Origin: an uncultured Pelagibacteraceae bacterium
GTDB lineage: Bacteria > Pseudomonadota > Alphaproteobacteria > Pelagibacterales > Pelagibacteraceae
DNA: 59,682 nucleotides
Direction of reading: 5' to 3'
NCBI GenBank assembly: GCA_902511185.1
Contig: CABXEK010000004.1
Location: forward strand, 1-59,682
Shown here: piece after piece, positions 48,657 to 58,041 of the stretch
Position numbering within the stretch: position 1 is the first letter of the stretch
How the letters are laid out: the number at the start of each line of letters is the position of its first letter
Position numbers and translations under genes: made by a program
Notes under the pieces: model-generated
What the model was told of the DNA's origin: nothing
What the model saw: the letters and a program-made list of their open reading frames with translations, nothing else
Databases searched by the model: none

Positions 48657-49787
48657 ATGATTAAAGAAAAAAAATCATTGAAGGGTAAAGCACCTTCAAG
48701 ACGTAAGTTCTTTAAGACTGCTGCTGCAACTGGTGTTGCTGCTGTAGCTGCAACATCTTTATCTGCTCCAGCTGTTGCCAAAGAAAGAGTTGAAGCTTCT
48801 ATGGTAGCTACTTGGCCAAGAGATTTTCCTGGTCTAGGAACTGGTGCACAAAGACTTGCTACAAGATTAAGCGATATGAGTGATGGAAGAATACAAGTTA
48901 CTTATTATGCTGCTAACGAAAGAGTTAAAGCATTTGACTCATTTGATGAAGTTGCTTCTGGTAACTCACAAATGTACCACGGTGCTGATTACTACTGGGT
49001 TAAAAAACATCCTGCATTTGGATACTTTACTGCAAGTCCATTTGGTTTCACATATGCTGAAATGAATGCTTGGCTTAAGTTTGCTGGCGGACAAGAACTT
49101 TGGGATGAGTTAACTGATGATTTCGGTACTCAAAGTTTTGCAGCTGGTAACACAGGTGTGCAAATGGGTGGTTGGTTTAATAAAAAAATTAGATCAGCTA
49201 ATGACTTAAAAGGTTTAAAAATGCGTATGCCTGGATTAGGTGGACAAGTACTTGGAAAACTTGGTGGTTCTCCAATTTCACTACCTGGTGGACAAATTTA
49301 TGAAAACCTTGTGTCAGGTGCAATTGATGCAACTGAATGGGTAGGTCCTTGGAATGATGAAGCTATGAAGTTTCATGAAGCTGCCAAGTATTACTACTAT
49401 CCAGGTATGCATGAACCAGGATCTACATTAGCATGTGGTGTTAATAAATCTTGGTTTACAAGCCTTACAAAATCAGACCAATTGATAATTAAAACTGCTT
49501 GTGATTGGGCAGATACGACTACAATGGCTGAATATAATGCTAAGAACGGTGCCGCATTAAATCGTCTAGTAAACGAGAATGGTGTTAAACTTGAGAAGTT
49601 TAGTGACAAAGTTTACGACGCATTTGCTAAAGGTGCTGCTGAAGTATACGACGAAGTACAGCAACATAGTGCTCTTGCTAAAAAAGTACATGGTGCCTTT
49701 ATTAAAGGTCGTAAAGAAATTGGTGCTTGGACTAACTTGTCTGACTCACCTTACATTTCTCAAAGAAACAGAGCATTAGGAATATAA
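48657..49787 (+). CDS. TRAP transporter substrate-binding protein, 2-oxoacid (TakP-like) type, Tat-type signal
   Basis: SRRKFFKTAAATGVAAVAATSLSAPAVA signal; ATEWVGPWNDEAMKFHEAAKYYYYPGMHEPGS. Confidence 0.94.
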   Translation: MIKEKKSLKGKAPSRRKFFKTAAATGVAAVAATSLSAPAVAKERVEASMVATWPRDFPGLGTGAQRLATRLSDMSDGRIQVTYYAANERVKAFDSFDEVASGNSQMYHGADYYWVKKHPAFGYFTASPFGFTYAEMNAWLKFAGGQELWDELTDDFGTQSFAAGNTGVQMGGWFNKKIRSANDLKGLKMRMPGLGGQVLGKLGGSPISLPGGQIYENLVSGAIDATEWVGPWNDEAMKFHEAAKYYYYPGMHEPGSTLACGVNKSWFTSLTKSDQLIIKTACDWADTTTMAEYNAKNGAALNRLVNENGVKLEKFSDKVYDAFAKGAAEVYDEVQQHSALAKKVHGAFIKGRKEIGAWTNLSDSPYISQRNRALGI

Positions 49788-49804
49788 TTTAATTCTATAA
49801 ATTT

Positions 49805-49833
49805 AAAGAGGGCCCCATAAGGGGCCCTTTTTT
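49805..49833 (+). terminator. Rho-independent terminator/attenuator between TRAP dctP-like and dctQ-like genes
   Basis: AAAGAGGGCCCC-ATAA-GGGGCCCTTTTTT; 7 GC pairs plus flanking A-U pairs then U-tract. Confidence 0.93.
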
Positions 49834-49863
49834 AAAAAAAATACTAAAAAAACCTTTGGTTCT

Positions 49864-50847
49864 ATGGTTGATAAAAATAATTTACCAATTTTTTTAAGAG
49901 TATTGAGTTATTCAATACTAGCCTTCACTTTTATTTTTTTAGTCAACAACGTTTTAACAATATGGTTTGATTGGCCAGGACTAAAGCAATTATTTGCCCA
50001 TCATGGATTATTTGGATTTAAAAAATTAAGCACACCTTTAGATGGTGCTGTATTAAATTTATCTTATATTCAATTATCATTTTATTTTATTTCATTCATT
50101 GCGGTTATTTATTTCGTTTTAAAATCAATTAATCAGACATTAGAAACTGATGCAAAAATACTAACTAATATCACAGCTTACATTGTTAGATCATCTTTTT
50201 GGGCAGTATTAATTGTTGGGATCGCAGATTTTTTAATTTCATTTTTGGTTGTTGAAAAATTAGCAGAACCAATTTTTAATGAAGCCATAAAAATTAATTT
50301 AGTTATTCCAACTTTTAGAATAACATTTATTCATTTTCCTTTAATATTAATTTCATTTGTAATCGGATATTTCACAAGATCAGTAGGTTTTATTTGGTTA
50401 GCAGTTCTGGTGGTTGGTAGTGAATTTTTAATTGTTTTATCTAGATTTATATTTGAGTATGAACAAGCTTTTCAGGGAGATTTAGTTCGTTTTTGGTATG
50501 CTGCTTTATATCTTTTTGCCAGCGCATATGCTTTAATACACGAAGGTCATGTAAGAGTTGATGTTCTTTATACTGGATTTAGTGAAAGAAAAAAAGCTTG
50601 GACTAATGCAATAGGCTCATTTGTTTTTGGTATTCCACTTTGTCTTATAATTCTTTTTTTAGGTATGGGTGGTAAAGCAAGCATAATTAACGGCCCAGTT
50701 ATTTCCTTTGAAATTACTCAACAAGGTTCAAACGGATTATATTTACTTTATTTAATGGCAGTGTATTTAGCAGTATTTGCTGTCACTATGTTAATTCAAT
50801 TTACAAGTTATTTTATGGGTAGTAGCCACAAAATTTTAAAAAATTAA
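49864..50847 (+). CDS. TRAP transporter small permease (DctQ-like) with N-terminal extra membrane region
   Basis: C-terminal half LYLFASAYALIHEGHVRVDVLYTGFSERKKAWTNAIGSFVFGIPLCLIILF is DctQ; about 200 residues precede it. Confidence 0.88.
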   Translation: MVDKNNLPIFLRVLSYSILAFTFIFLVNNVLTIWFDWPGLKQLFAHHGLFGFKKLSTPLDGAVLNLSYIQLSFYFISFIAVIYFVLKSINQTLETDAKILTNITAYIVRSSFWAVLIVGIADFLISFLVVEKLAEPIFNEAIKINLVIPTFRITFIHFPLILISFVIGYFTRSVGFIWLAVLVVGSEFLIVLSRFIFEYEQAFQGDLVRFWYAALYLFASAYALIHEGHVRVDVLYTGFSERKKAWTNAIGSFVFGIPLCLIILFLGMGGKASIINGPVISFEITQQGSNGLYLLYLMAVYLAVFAVTMLIQFTSYFMGSSHKILKN

Positions 50848-50851
50848 AAAA

Positions 50852-53503
50852 ATGGAACATTTATTTTTAGCTTTACTTGTAATTATAATGATTTCAGCTT
50901 TAGCCTCAGGTTTCCCTGTTGCTTTTGCGCTTCCGGGCTCTGCAATAATTTCAATTGGTCTTGCAGCTTTAACCGGTTACTTATTTGAGGGAGATGCAAG
51001 CTCATATTTTGCTGTAGATGGGCCAAAAGAATGGCTAACAGCTGGAATTACAAATTTTAGGAGCAATTATTGGGATGTAGAAACTGATACATTAATTGCA
51101 ATTCCTCTATTTATCTTTATGGGAATTATGTTGCAAAAATCTAAAATTGCAGAAGACCTTTTGGTTACTATGGGGCAATTATTTGGTCCTATTCCAGGTG
51201 GGCTAGGTATTTCTGTAATCTTTGTTGGAGCATTGCTTGCGGCAACAACAGGTATAGTTGGAGCTACTGTAATAGCTATGGGATTAATTTCTCTCCCAAC
51301 CATGCTGAATAATAAATATGATAAAAGTCTCGCTAGTGGAATCGTTTGTTCTTCTGGAACACTTGGTCAAATAATACCACCATCAATAGTTTTAATAATT
51401 ATAGCAGATCAATTAGCAAGTGCTGCTGATGTTGCCAATACAATGAGACAGACAGACTATAAAATTGTTACTGGTGAGTTTAATATGCCTGGTGAATTTA
51501 GAGTTGGATCAACTAGCGCTGGAGATATGTTTCTTGGGGCACTATTGCCTGGATTAGTATTAGTTGGTTTATATATGTTATACGTTTTAGTGTATGCAAG
51601 ATTAAACCCTAAAGCAGCTCCACCTGTACCGTTTAAAGGTCAATTTGATTCTAAATTTTGGACTAGAGTTGTTATGGTGATAATTCCACCACTTGCATTA
51701 ATTTTTGCTGTACTTGGATCTATATTAATGGGAATAGCTACAGTAAATCAGGCGGGCTCTATTGGTGCGATAGGTGCAACTATGATGGCAGGTTATCGTC
51801 TTCATAAAGGTAAAAAAAATGCCTACTACCCAATTATATTAGCAATTGTATCAATTATACCAATTTATATACTTTCAAAAAATTATAACTTAAACATTAA
51901 AGCTATAGAAACTAGAGATTTTAATGCAATACTAGTTACTGCATTTTTTACTATTTTATTTTTGATTGGAATTTCTTGGAGTTTTTGGAGAACCTACAAA
52001 ATTAATAATGTTTTAAAAGAGGTTGTTACTGAAACCTGTGTAACTACTTCAATGGTTTTTATAATTCTTCTTGGAGCAGCGATGTTAACTTCTGGCTTTA
52101 GAGCTTTTGGAGGTGAAGAATTGGTTAGAGATTTTTTACAAGATTTACCTGGAGGTTTTTGGACCCAATTTATTGTTGTAATGGCAGTAATATTTGTTTT
52201 GGGCTTCTTTTTAGATTTTATTGAAATTGCAGTAGTAGTTGTTCCTATAATCGCACCAATATTATTAGCAGAACCTGGTGCTAATGTTAGTGCAATTTGG
52301 TTGGGTGTAATGATTGGGGTAAATCTACAAACTTCTTTTTTAACTCCACCGTTTGGTTTTGCTTTGTTTTATCTAAGAGGAGTTGCATCAAAATTAGTTT
52401 CAACTTTGAACATCTGGAAAGGTGTTGTACCTTTTATAGTTCTTCAGCTTATAGGACTTGGAATTGTTGGTTTATATCCAACCCTAGTAAATTATCTGCC
52501 AGCAAGAACATATTTAACTTCTAAAGTTGCACCACCACCAATAAATCCAAAACTTCAACATTGTTTACAGGAATATAAGTTTGATATTTATAAAAACGAT
52601 GAACAAAGAATTAAAACTGCAATTAATAGTTTTCAAAAGTTAGTGCCTTCAAATCTTCCTAATGATAAATTAGATATTTTTGAAGAACATTTTGATAATG
52701 CTTTAGTAACTTTTGATTTAGTGGCAAAATTACAAAAAACAGAGAAAGAGTATGATTTATTTGCTGAGGATTATAGTGATCTACATTTTAAAGTTAGAAA
52801 AACAGAAAAAAAGATTAGAAAATTAAATAAAAAAATTGAAAAGTTAAAATCTGAAATTAGAAATTTAAATTCAGAGGAAGCTTCAGATAAAAATAAATTA
52901 GAACTCAAAATAGAAAATTATCAATTAGAAGTTGATGAATTAGTCAAAACTATTCCTGAAATTTGGAAATCTAAAAATGAAGAATTTAAGATTATTCAGA
53001 AAGCAAAAAATACAAGAACAAAAAGATATAGAAAAAATGTTGATGAAGCATATGACAATTTGGATCAAATAGTTATGTTTATTCAAGACCATGAAAAACT
53101 AAATGCAATTTCACCTCAAATTAATGATTTAAAATATTTAATTGAAAATAAAGATTATGAAAACGCAATTACAATTATTGATAATCTTTTTGAAAAATTG
53201 GGAGAAATTTCAGGTACTGAAGAGTTTGCAAATAAATTAGACGACCTAATATCAATTCTAGATAGCGATAACATTAATGAAGACGAATTATTGACAGTAA
53301 GCTCAGATACATTCGATCTCTTCAATATAGAAAATTCTTGGAGAAAAGATGCTAATAAAAATTTGTTACCTGAGTTAATGACTTATAATGAAGTGATTAA
53401 AAATAATATTGGTTTAAGAAGACAGTCTAAGTTAACAAAAGAGCAGGCAAAATTTGTTGCTAGATGTAATTCAATTCATCGAGACGTATCATTAAATTTT
53501 TAA
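50852..53503 (+). CDS. TRAP transporter large permease (DctM-like) with about 325-residue C-terminal coiled-coil extension
   Basis: SGFPVAFALPGSAII, LLAATTGIVGATVIAMGLISLPTMLNNKYDKSLASGIVCSSGTLGQIIPPSIVLII; tail rich in K/E/L heptads (KVRKTEKKIRKLNKKIEKLKSEIRNLNSEE). Confidence 0.93.
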   Translation: MEHLFLALLVIIMISALASGFPVAFALPGSAIISIGLAALTGYLFEGDASSYFAVDGPKEWLTAGITNFRSNYWDVETDTLIAIPLFIFMGIMLQKSKIAEDLLVTMGQLFGPIPGGLGISVIFVGALLAATTGIVGATVIAMGLISLPTMLNNKYDKSLASGIVCSSGTLGQIIPPSIVLIIIADQLASAADVANTMRQTDYKIVTGEFNMPGEFRVGSTSAGDMFLGALLPGLVLVGLYMLYVLVYARLNPKAAPPVPFKGQFDSKFWTRVVMVIIPPLALIFAVLGSILMGIATVNQAGSIGAIGATMMAGYRLHKGKKNAYYPIILAIVSIIPIYILSKNYNLNIKAIETRDFNAILVTAFFTILFLIGISWSFWRTYKINNVLKEVVTETCVTTSMVFIILLGAAMLTSGFRAFGGEELVRDFLQDLPGGFWTQFIVVMAVIFVLGFFLDFIEIAVVVVPIIAPILLAEPGANVSAIWLGVMIGVNLQTSFLTPPFGFALFYLRGVASKLVSTLNIWKGVVPFIVLQLIGLGIVGLYPTLVNYLPARTYLTSKVAPPPINPKLQHCLQEYKFDIYKNDEQRIKTAINSFQKLVPSNLPNDKLDIFEEHFDNALVTFDLVAKLQKTEKEYDLFAEDYSDLHFKVRKTEKKIRKLNKKIEKLKSEIRNLNSEEASDKNKLELKIENYQLEVDELVKTIPEIWKSKNEEFKIIQKAKNTRTKRYRKNVDEAYDNLDQIVMFIQDHEKLNAISPQINDLKYLIENKDYENAITIIDNLFEKLGEISGTEEFANKLDDLISILDSDNINEDELLTVSSDTFDLFNIENSWRKDANKNLLPELMTYNEVIKNNIGLRRQSKLTKEQAKFVARCNSIHRDVSLNF

Positions 53504-53507
53504 ATAA

Positions 53508-54731
53508 ATGGATAAATATATTCTTCCAAAAAAAAAAGCCATAGGTGTTTTTTTTGTTTTTGCTTTTGGATATTTTTTATCATGCCTGTTAAGAGCAATT
53601 ACAGCAACTCTGTCTCCAATTTTAACTTCAGAATTCAATTTATTGGCAGCAGATTTAGGACTTTTAGCTGGAGGATATTTTTTAGGATTTGCTTGTATGC
53701 AAATTCCTTTAGGATATTTATTAGATAAGTATGGTCCCAAAAAAATAGTTTCGTCATTTTTGTTGATTGCATTAATTGGAACTTCATCGTTTGCTTTAGC
53801 TCAAAGTTTTTCAGGTTTATTGATTTCTAGAATTTTAATAGGAGTCGGAGTTAGTGCTTGTTTAATGGCGCCATTAACTGGTTATAGAATTTGGTTTGCT
53901 GAAAATCAACAGCAGAGAGCCAATTCTTGGATGTTAATGATTGCTTCATTAGGATTTTTATCATCAACGTTACCGGTACAACTTTTGCTTCCAAGTTTTG
54001 GGTGGAGATGGATATTTGGTGGAATTGCAGCATTGATATTAGTTAGCATAATTTTAATGTTAGCTTTTATTCCAAAATGGGATCATCAAAAAGATGAGTC
54101 TTTAAAAGACCAAATTAAGCAAGGTTCATTAGCCGATGTATGGAAAAATAAATTTTTTATTAGTGTTATACCAATGGGTTTATTTAATTATGGAGGTTTA
54201 ATGGCGATCCAAACATTGTGGGCAGGACCATGGATGATTAGAGTTGCTGGTTATACTCCTCTTGAAAGTGCTACAGGATTATTTTGGATAAATATCACAA
54301 TGCTTATTTCTTTTTTTTTATGGGGTTATTTTTTGCCTAAAATTACAAATCTTGGATTTAGTGCATTAAAAATACTTAAACTTGGTTTGCCAATCAGCTT
54401 TTTTGTTATGTTAATCATAATACTTATTGGCCCAAAAGCTGGAGCATTTTATATTACATTATTTATTTTGAGCTCAATTTTTTTATCAGTTACTCAACCA
54501 GCTGTTGGATTGTCATTTCCTAGTTATTTAGCTGGCAAAGCTCTTACATCTTTTAATTTATTAATCTTTTTAGGAACTTTTATTATGCAGTGGTTAATGG
54601 GTCTTGTGATTGATTTAATTAAAAATTTTGGATATTCAGAAATATTAGGTTTTAAGTCAGCATTTTCTGTCTTCTTAATTTTTAGTCTTATCTCATATAT
54701 ATTTTTTTTAATTATTAATAAAAAAAAATAA
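53508..54731 (+). CDS. MFS transporter
   Basis: RAITATLSPILTSEFNLLAADLGLLAGGYFLGFACMQIPLGYLLDKYGPKKI. Confidence 0.93.
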   Translation: MDKYILPKKKAIGVFFVFAFGYFLSCLLRAITATLSPILTSEFNLLAADLGLLAGGYFLGFACMQIPLGYLLDKYGPKKIVSSFLLIALIGTSSFALAQSFSGLLISRILIGVGVSACLMAPLTGYRIWFAENQQQRANSWMLMIASLGFLSSTLPVQLLLPSFGWRWIFGGIAALILVSIILMLAFIPKWDHQKDESLKDQIKQGSLADVWKNKFFISVIPMGLFNYGGLMAIQTLWAGPWMIRVAGYTPLESATGLFWINITMLISFFLWGYFLPKITNLGFSALKILKLGLPISFFVMLIIILIGPKAGAFYITLFILSSIFLSVTQPAVGLSFPSYLAGKALTSFNLLIFLGTFIMQWLMGLVIDLIKNFGYSEILGFKSAFSVFLIFSLISYIFFLIINKKK

Positions 54732-54732
54732 A

Positions 54733-55533
54733 ATGAGTTTTTTGAAAATTATTATAGGAATATTAGTTATTTACACTTCTCTTTTGCTACTGTTATTTAT
54801 ATTCCAAAGAAACCTGATGTATCATCCAGATGAAAATAATTATTCTGGTGATAAGCTAGAAGTAGATATCAAAAAAGTTAAAATCAATACCTCTGATGGT
54901 TTAGATTTATTAGGATGGTTTCATAAAAAAGATCTTAAAAGATTTAAAACAATTATTTATTTTCATGGAAATGCAGGAAAATTAGAAAATAGGATACATA
55001 AACTAAATCACTTTAAGGACATGGATGTTAACTTTTTAATTATTGCATGGAGAGGCTTTAGTGGAAATGACGGTAAACCTTCTGAAGAAAATCTCTATAT
55101 AGATGGAAACAGCTCAATTAAGTGGCTAAAGAATTTAGGCCTATCAGAAAAAGATATTATAATTTATGGAGAGTCGCTTGGCACTGGTGTTGCTACAGAA
55201 ATAGCTAAAAACAATAATTTTGCTGGATTAGTTTTAGAAACTCCTTTTACTTCAATGATCGAGGCAGCAAAAAATTTTTATCCCTATATTCCCGTAAGAA
55301 TTTTATTAAGGGATAAATATGAAAATGATAAAAAAATTAAGAATATTAATATTCCAGTTTTTGTGATGCATGGTGAAGCTGACCAAATAGTTCCTTTTTG
55401 GATGGGTAAGAAAATTTATGAGATGGCTAATCAACCTAAATATTCATATTTTACAGAATATGACGATCATATGATGGAATTTGATGAAAAGCTTGTATTT
55501 GAGTTAAGGACATTTTTTAAAAGTTTAAATTAA
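54733..55533 (+). CDS. Alpha/beta hydrolase (BEM46/ABHD13-like)
   Basis: QRNLMYHPDENNYSG, YFHGNAGKLENRIHKL, IYGESLGTGVATEIA, FVMHGEADQIVPFWMGKKIYE. Confidence 0.92.
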   Translation: MSFLKIIIGILVIYTSLLLLLFIFQRNLMYHPDENNYSGDKLEVDIKKVKINTSDGLDLLGWFHKKDLKRFKTIIYFHGNAGKLENRIHKLNHFKDMDVNFLIIAWRGFSGNDGKPSEENLYIDGNSSIKWLKNLGLSEKDIIIYGESLGTGVATEIAKNNNFAGLVLETPFTSMIEAAKNFYPYIPVRILLRDKYENDKKIKNINIPVFVMHGEADQIVPFWMGKKIYEMANQPKYSYFTEYDDHMMEFDEKLVFELRTFFKSLN

Positions 55534-55582
55534 GCCACATTCTAAACAAACATAGTACAAGTTTTTTTTTGAATATTAGTAT

Positions 55583-56146
55583 GTGAAAAAATCTATTTTA
55601 ATGATTATTATATTTTTATCATTCAAAAATATTGGGTACACACAAGACAACAAATCTAACGTAGACAAATTATTTCATATTGATCAAATGAACTCTCATA
55701 ATGAAAATTTCGCCCTTTATTTTAAAACTAGAGAAAAAGCTATTTTAGCAAGAGGTGAGAGTAGTAATTATATAAATGATTATCCAAAAGATCTTTATAT
55801 TTATGATTATAAAACAAAAAGTTCATCTCCGCTGATATCTTATGAATGGTTTCCAACGAGAGCAAAATATTTTCTCGAAGAATATGATTTTCCAGTATTT
55901 CCAGATGATTTTGCTTATTATCTTTTAAAAGATAATAAAACATTAGTGATGATTAGTGCTGTTAAAAGTTTAAACGCTAATTTTAAATTTGATATTTCTG
56001 AGAGGAAATTAGAACTTTACCCACAAAATGGAAAATTTGATTTTATAATTTCATCAATTGCAAAAAATTGTGGACATGACAGTTTTAAAGAAAATTATAA
56101 ATGTAGTTTTTATAAACCTTTAATTTCAAGCACTTTAATTAACTAA
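55583..56146 (+). CDS. Hypothetical secreted protein
   Basis: 187 aa ORF, GTG start, signal peptide-like N-terminus. Confidence 0.6.
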   Translation: MKKSILMIIIFLSFKNIGYTQDNKSNVDKLFHIDQMNSHNENFALYFKTREKAILARGESSNYINDYPKDLYIYDYKTKSSSPLISYEWFPTRAKYFLEEYDFPVFPDDFAYYLLKDNKTLVMISAVKSLNANFKFDISERKLELYPQNGKFDFIISSIAKNCGHDSFKENYKCSFYKPLISSTLIN

Positions 56147-57056
56147 TTTGAGTAAATGCTTCGGCAAATTTTTCTGCTTCAAAAATTTGTAGATCATCCT
56201 CTTTTTCTCCTAAGCCTAAAGCAATAATTGGAAGTTTATATTTCTTTGCAACGGCTAAAAGAATCCCTCCTTTTGCTGTTCCATCTAATTTCGTCATAAT
56301 TAGACCTGTAATTGGAATAATCTTATTAAACTCATCCACCTGATTTATAACATTTTGACCTGAAGTAGCGTCTAAAACTAATATGACATCATGGGGTGCA
56401 TCTGGATCTATCTTTTTAGTAACATTTGCAATTTTTTTATATTCTTCCATTAAATTTTTTTTATTTTGTAATCTTCCAGCTGTATCAATTAAAACTTGAT
56501 TAAAATTATTAGCAATTGCTTCTTCAATAGCTTTATATGCAACTGAGGCTGGATCTGCTCCTTGTGAAGATTTTGTTATTTCAACACCAACTTTTTTTGC
56601 CCAATTTTCTAATTGCTCTATAGCAGCTGCTCTAAAAGTATCTGATGCCGCAAGCATTACTTTATTACCATTTGATTTTAATATTTTGCTAATTTTTCCA
56701 ATAGTTGTTGTTTTGCCAACACCGTTTACACCTGAAACTAATGTAGCATTTATTTTTTCTTTCTTATTAAAAAAATTATTATTTTCCAAAGGCTTCATTA
56801 GCGAAACAATATAGTCTTTTAAAATTATATTTAATTCATCAGCAATATCCTTTTTTGGATCAATTTTACTATCTGAAATGATTTCTTTAATTTCAGCTGC
56901 AGCAACAACCCCAACATCAGATTGAATTAAATACTCTTCAATTCTATCTAAAGTTTTGTCATCAATCTCTTTTTTTACAACTATATCTCTTAAGCCAGAT
57001 GTAAAAGCAGATGCACTCTGTTTAAAACCAGATCTAAATTTATCAAAAATTCCCAT
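56139..57056 (-). CDS. ftsY: Signal recognition particle receptor FtsY
   Basis: VSGVNGVGKTTTIGKISKIL, AASDTFRAAAIEQLENWA, IDTAGRLQNKKNLMEE, TKLDGTAKGG. Confidence 0.97.
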   Translation of the reverse strand: MGIFDKFRSGFKQSASAFTSGLRDIVVKKEIDDKTLDRIEEYLIQSDVGVVAAAEIKEIISDSKIDPKKDIADELNIILKDYIVSLMKPLENNNFFNKKEKINATLVSGVNGVGKTTTIGKISKILKSNGNKVMLAASDTFRAAAIEQLENWAKKVGVEITKSSQGADPASVAYKAIEEAIANNFNQVLIDTAGRLQNKKNLMEEYKKIANVTKKIDPDAPHDVILVLDATSGQNVINQVDEFNKIIPITGLIMTKLDGTAKGGILLAVAKKYKLPIIALGLGEKEDDLQIFEAEKFAEAFTQIS

Positions 57057-57880
57057 TAAATATTTATCTCAATTTTCTTAATATCAGATACAGGTCCTTT
57101 CATGTGAATACTGTTTTTTTCATCTATTGATATTGATAGTCTTCCTAATGCAAATTCAATATCAGTTTTTTTATCTGCCAATCCATTAATATTTGCAGCA
57201 ACAGCAGTAGCACACGCTGCTGTTCCACATGCTTTTGTAAGTCCAGCACCTCTTTCCCAAACTTTAACTTTAATTAATTTTTTATTGATAACTTTTGCAA
57301 GAGTTACATTACACTTCTCTGGAAAATAATCATGATTTTCTATTTTAGGTCCTATCTTTTTTAAATCATAGTTTTCAATATTATCTACAAAAAAAACAAC
57401 ATGAGGATTTCCTACATTTACAGAAGTGCCACCAAAGTGTTCAGTATTATTTTTATCGACAATTTTAATATTAAGATTTTTTGTATCTAAATTTTTTTTT
57501 AGTGGAATTTCATCCCAATTTTGTTTTGGAATTCCAATTTCAGTTTCTACTAAATTGCCACTTAAAATTTGTGATTTCAACGCCCCAGAAGAAGTCCAAA
57601 GTATAATTTCTTTATCATTATTTTCTTTTGATAAAAGATCAGCCACACATCTTGTGCCATTTCCACAAGCACCTGAAATGCTGCCATCAGAATTGTAAAA
57701 CTCTAAACCAGCATCTTTTTTTTCATTTTTTTGGATTAAAATTAGTTGATCACATCCAACATGATTTCGATCACATATTTTAATTATCTGATCTTTGGTT
57801 AGATTATAATTTTGACTTCTTTGATCAATAATTACAAAATCATTACCTAAACCATCCATTTTAAAAGCTTTAATATCCAT
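57056..57880 (-). CDS. dapF: Diaminopimelate epimerase
   Basis: FKMDGLGNDFVIIDQR, FYNSDGSISGACGNGTRCVA, WERGAGLTKACGTAACAT. Confidence 0.97.
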   Translation of the reverse strand: MDIKAFKMDGLGNDFVIIDQRSQNYNLTKDQIIKICDRNHVGCDQLILIQKNEKKDAGLEFYNSDGSISGACGNGTRCVADLLSKENNDKEIILWTSSGALKSQILSGNLVETEIGIPKQNWDEIPLKKNLDTKNLNIKIVDKNNTEHFGGTSVNVGNPHVVFFVDNIENYDLKKIGPKIENHDYFPEKCNVTLAKVINKKLIKVKVWERGAGLTKACGTAACATAVAANINGLADKKTDIEFALGRLSISIDEKNSIHMKGPVSDIKKIEINI

Positions 57881-57930
57881 ATATAGATATTTAACTTATT
57901 TATTGACTTTTTGAACCTCTATTATAGTTT

Positions 57931-58022
57931 GTTGCCGTTTCCGCAAAAACATTAACTTTGCGGTGTCTTTGGAAACAAAGAGATCGACACTAGTCAGCGA
58001 GGCTTCGCCCACTAGTGCGATT
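57931..58022 (+). ncRNA. Candidate structured RNA/leader upstream of ffh (two strong hairpins)
   Basis: CCGCAAA(57941-57947)/TTTGCGG(57957-57963) with GTTT/AAAC outer pairs; ATCG-a-CACTAGT-ca-GCGA-GGCT-TCGC-cc-ACTAGTG-CGAT (57983-58021). Confidence 0.6.
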
Positions 58023-58041
58023 ACTGCTGTGCGTAATAAAT

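Noticed and set aside
57931-58022. SRP 4.5S RNA (ffs) next to ffh
   Set aside because: The conserved SRP-RNA apical core (GGAAGGAAGCAGCC-like) is not present.
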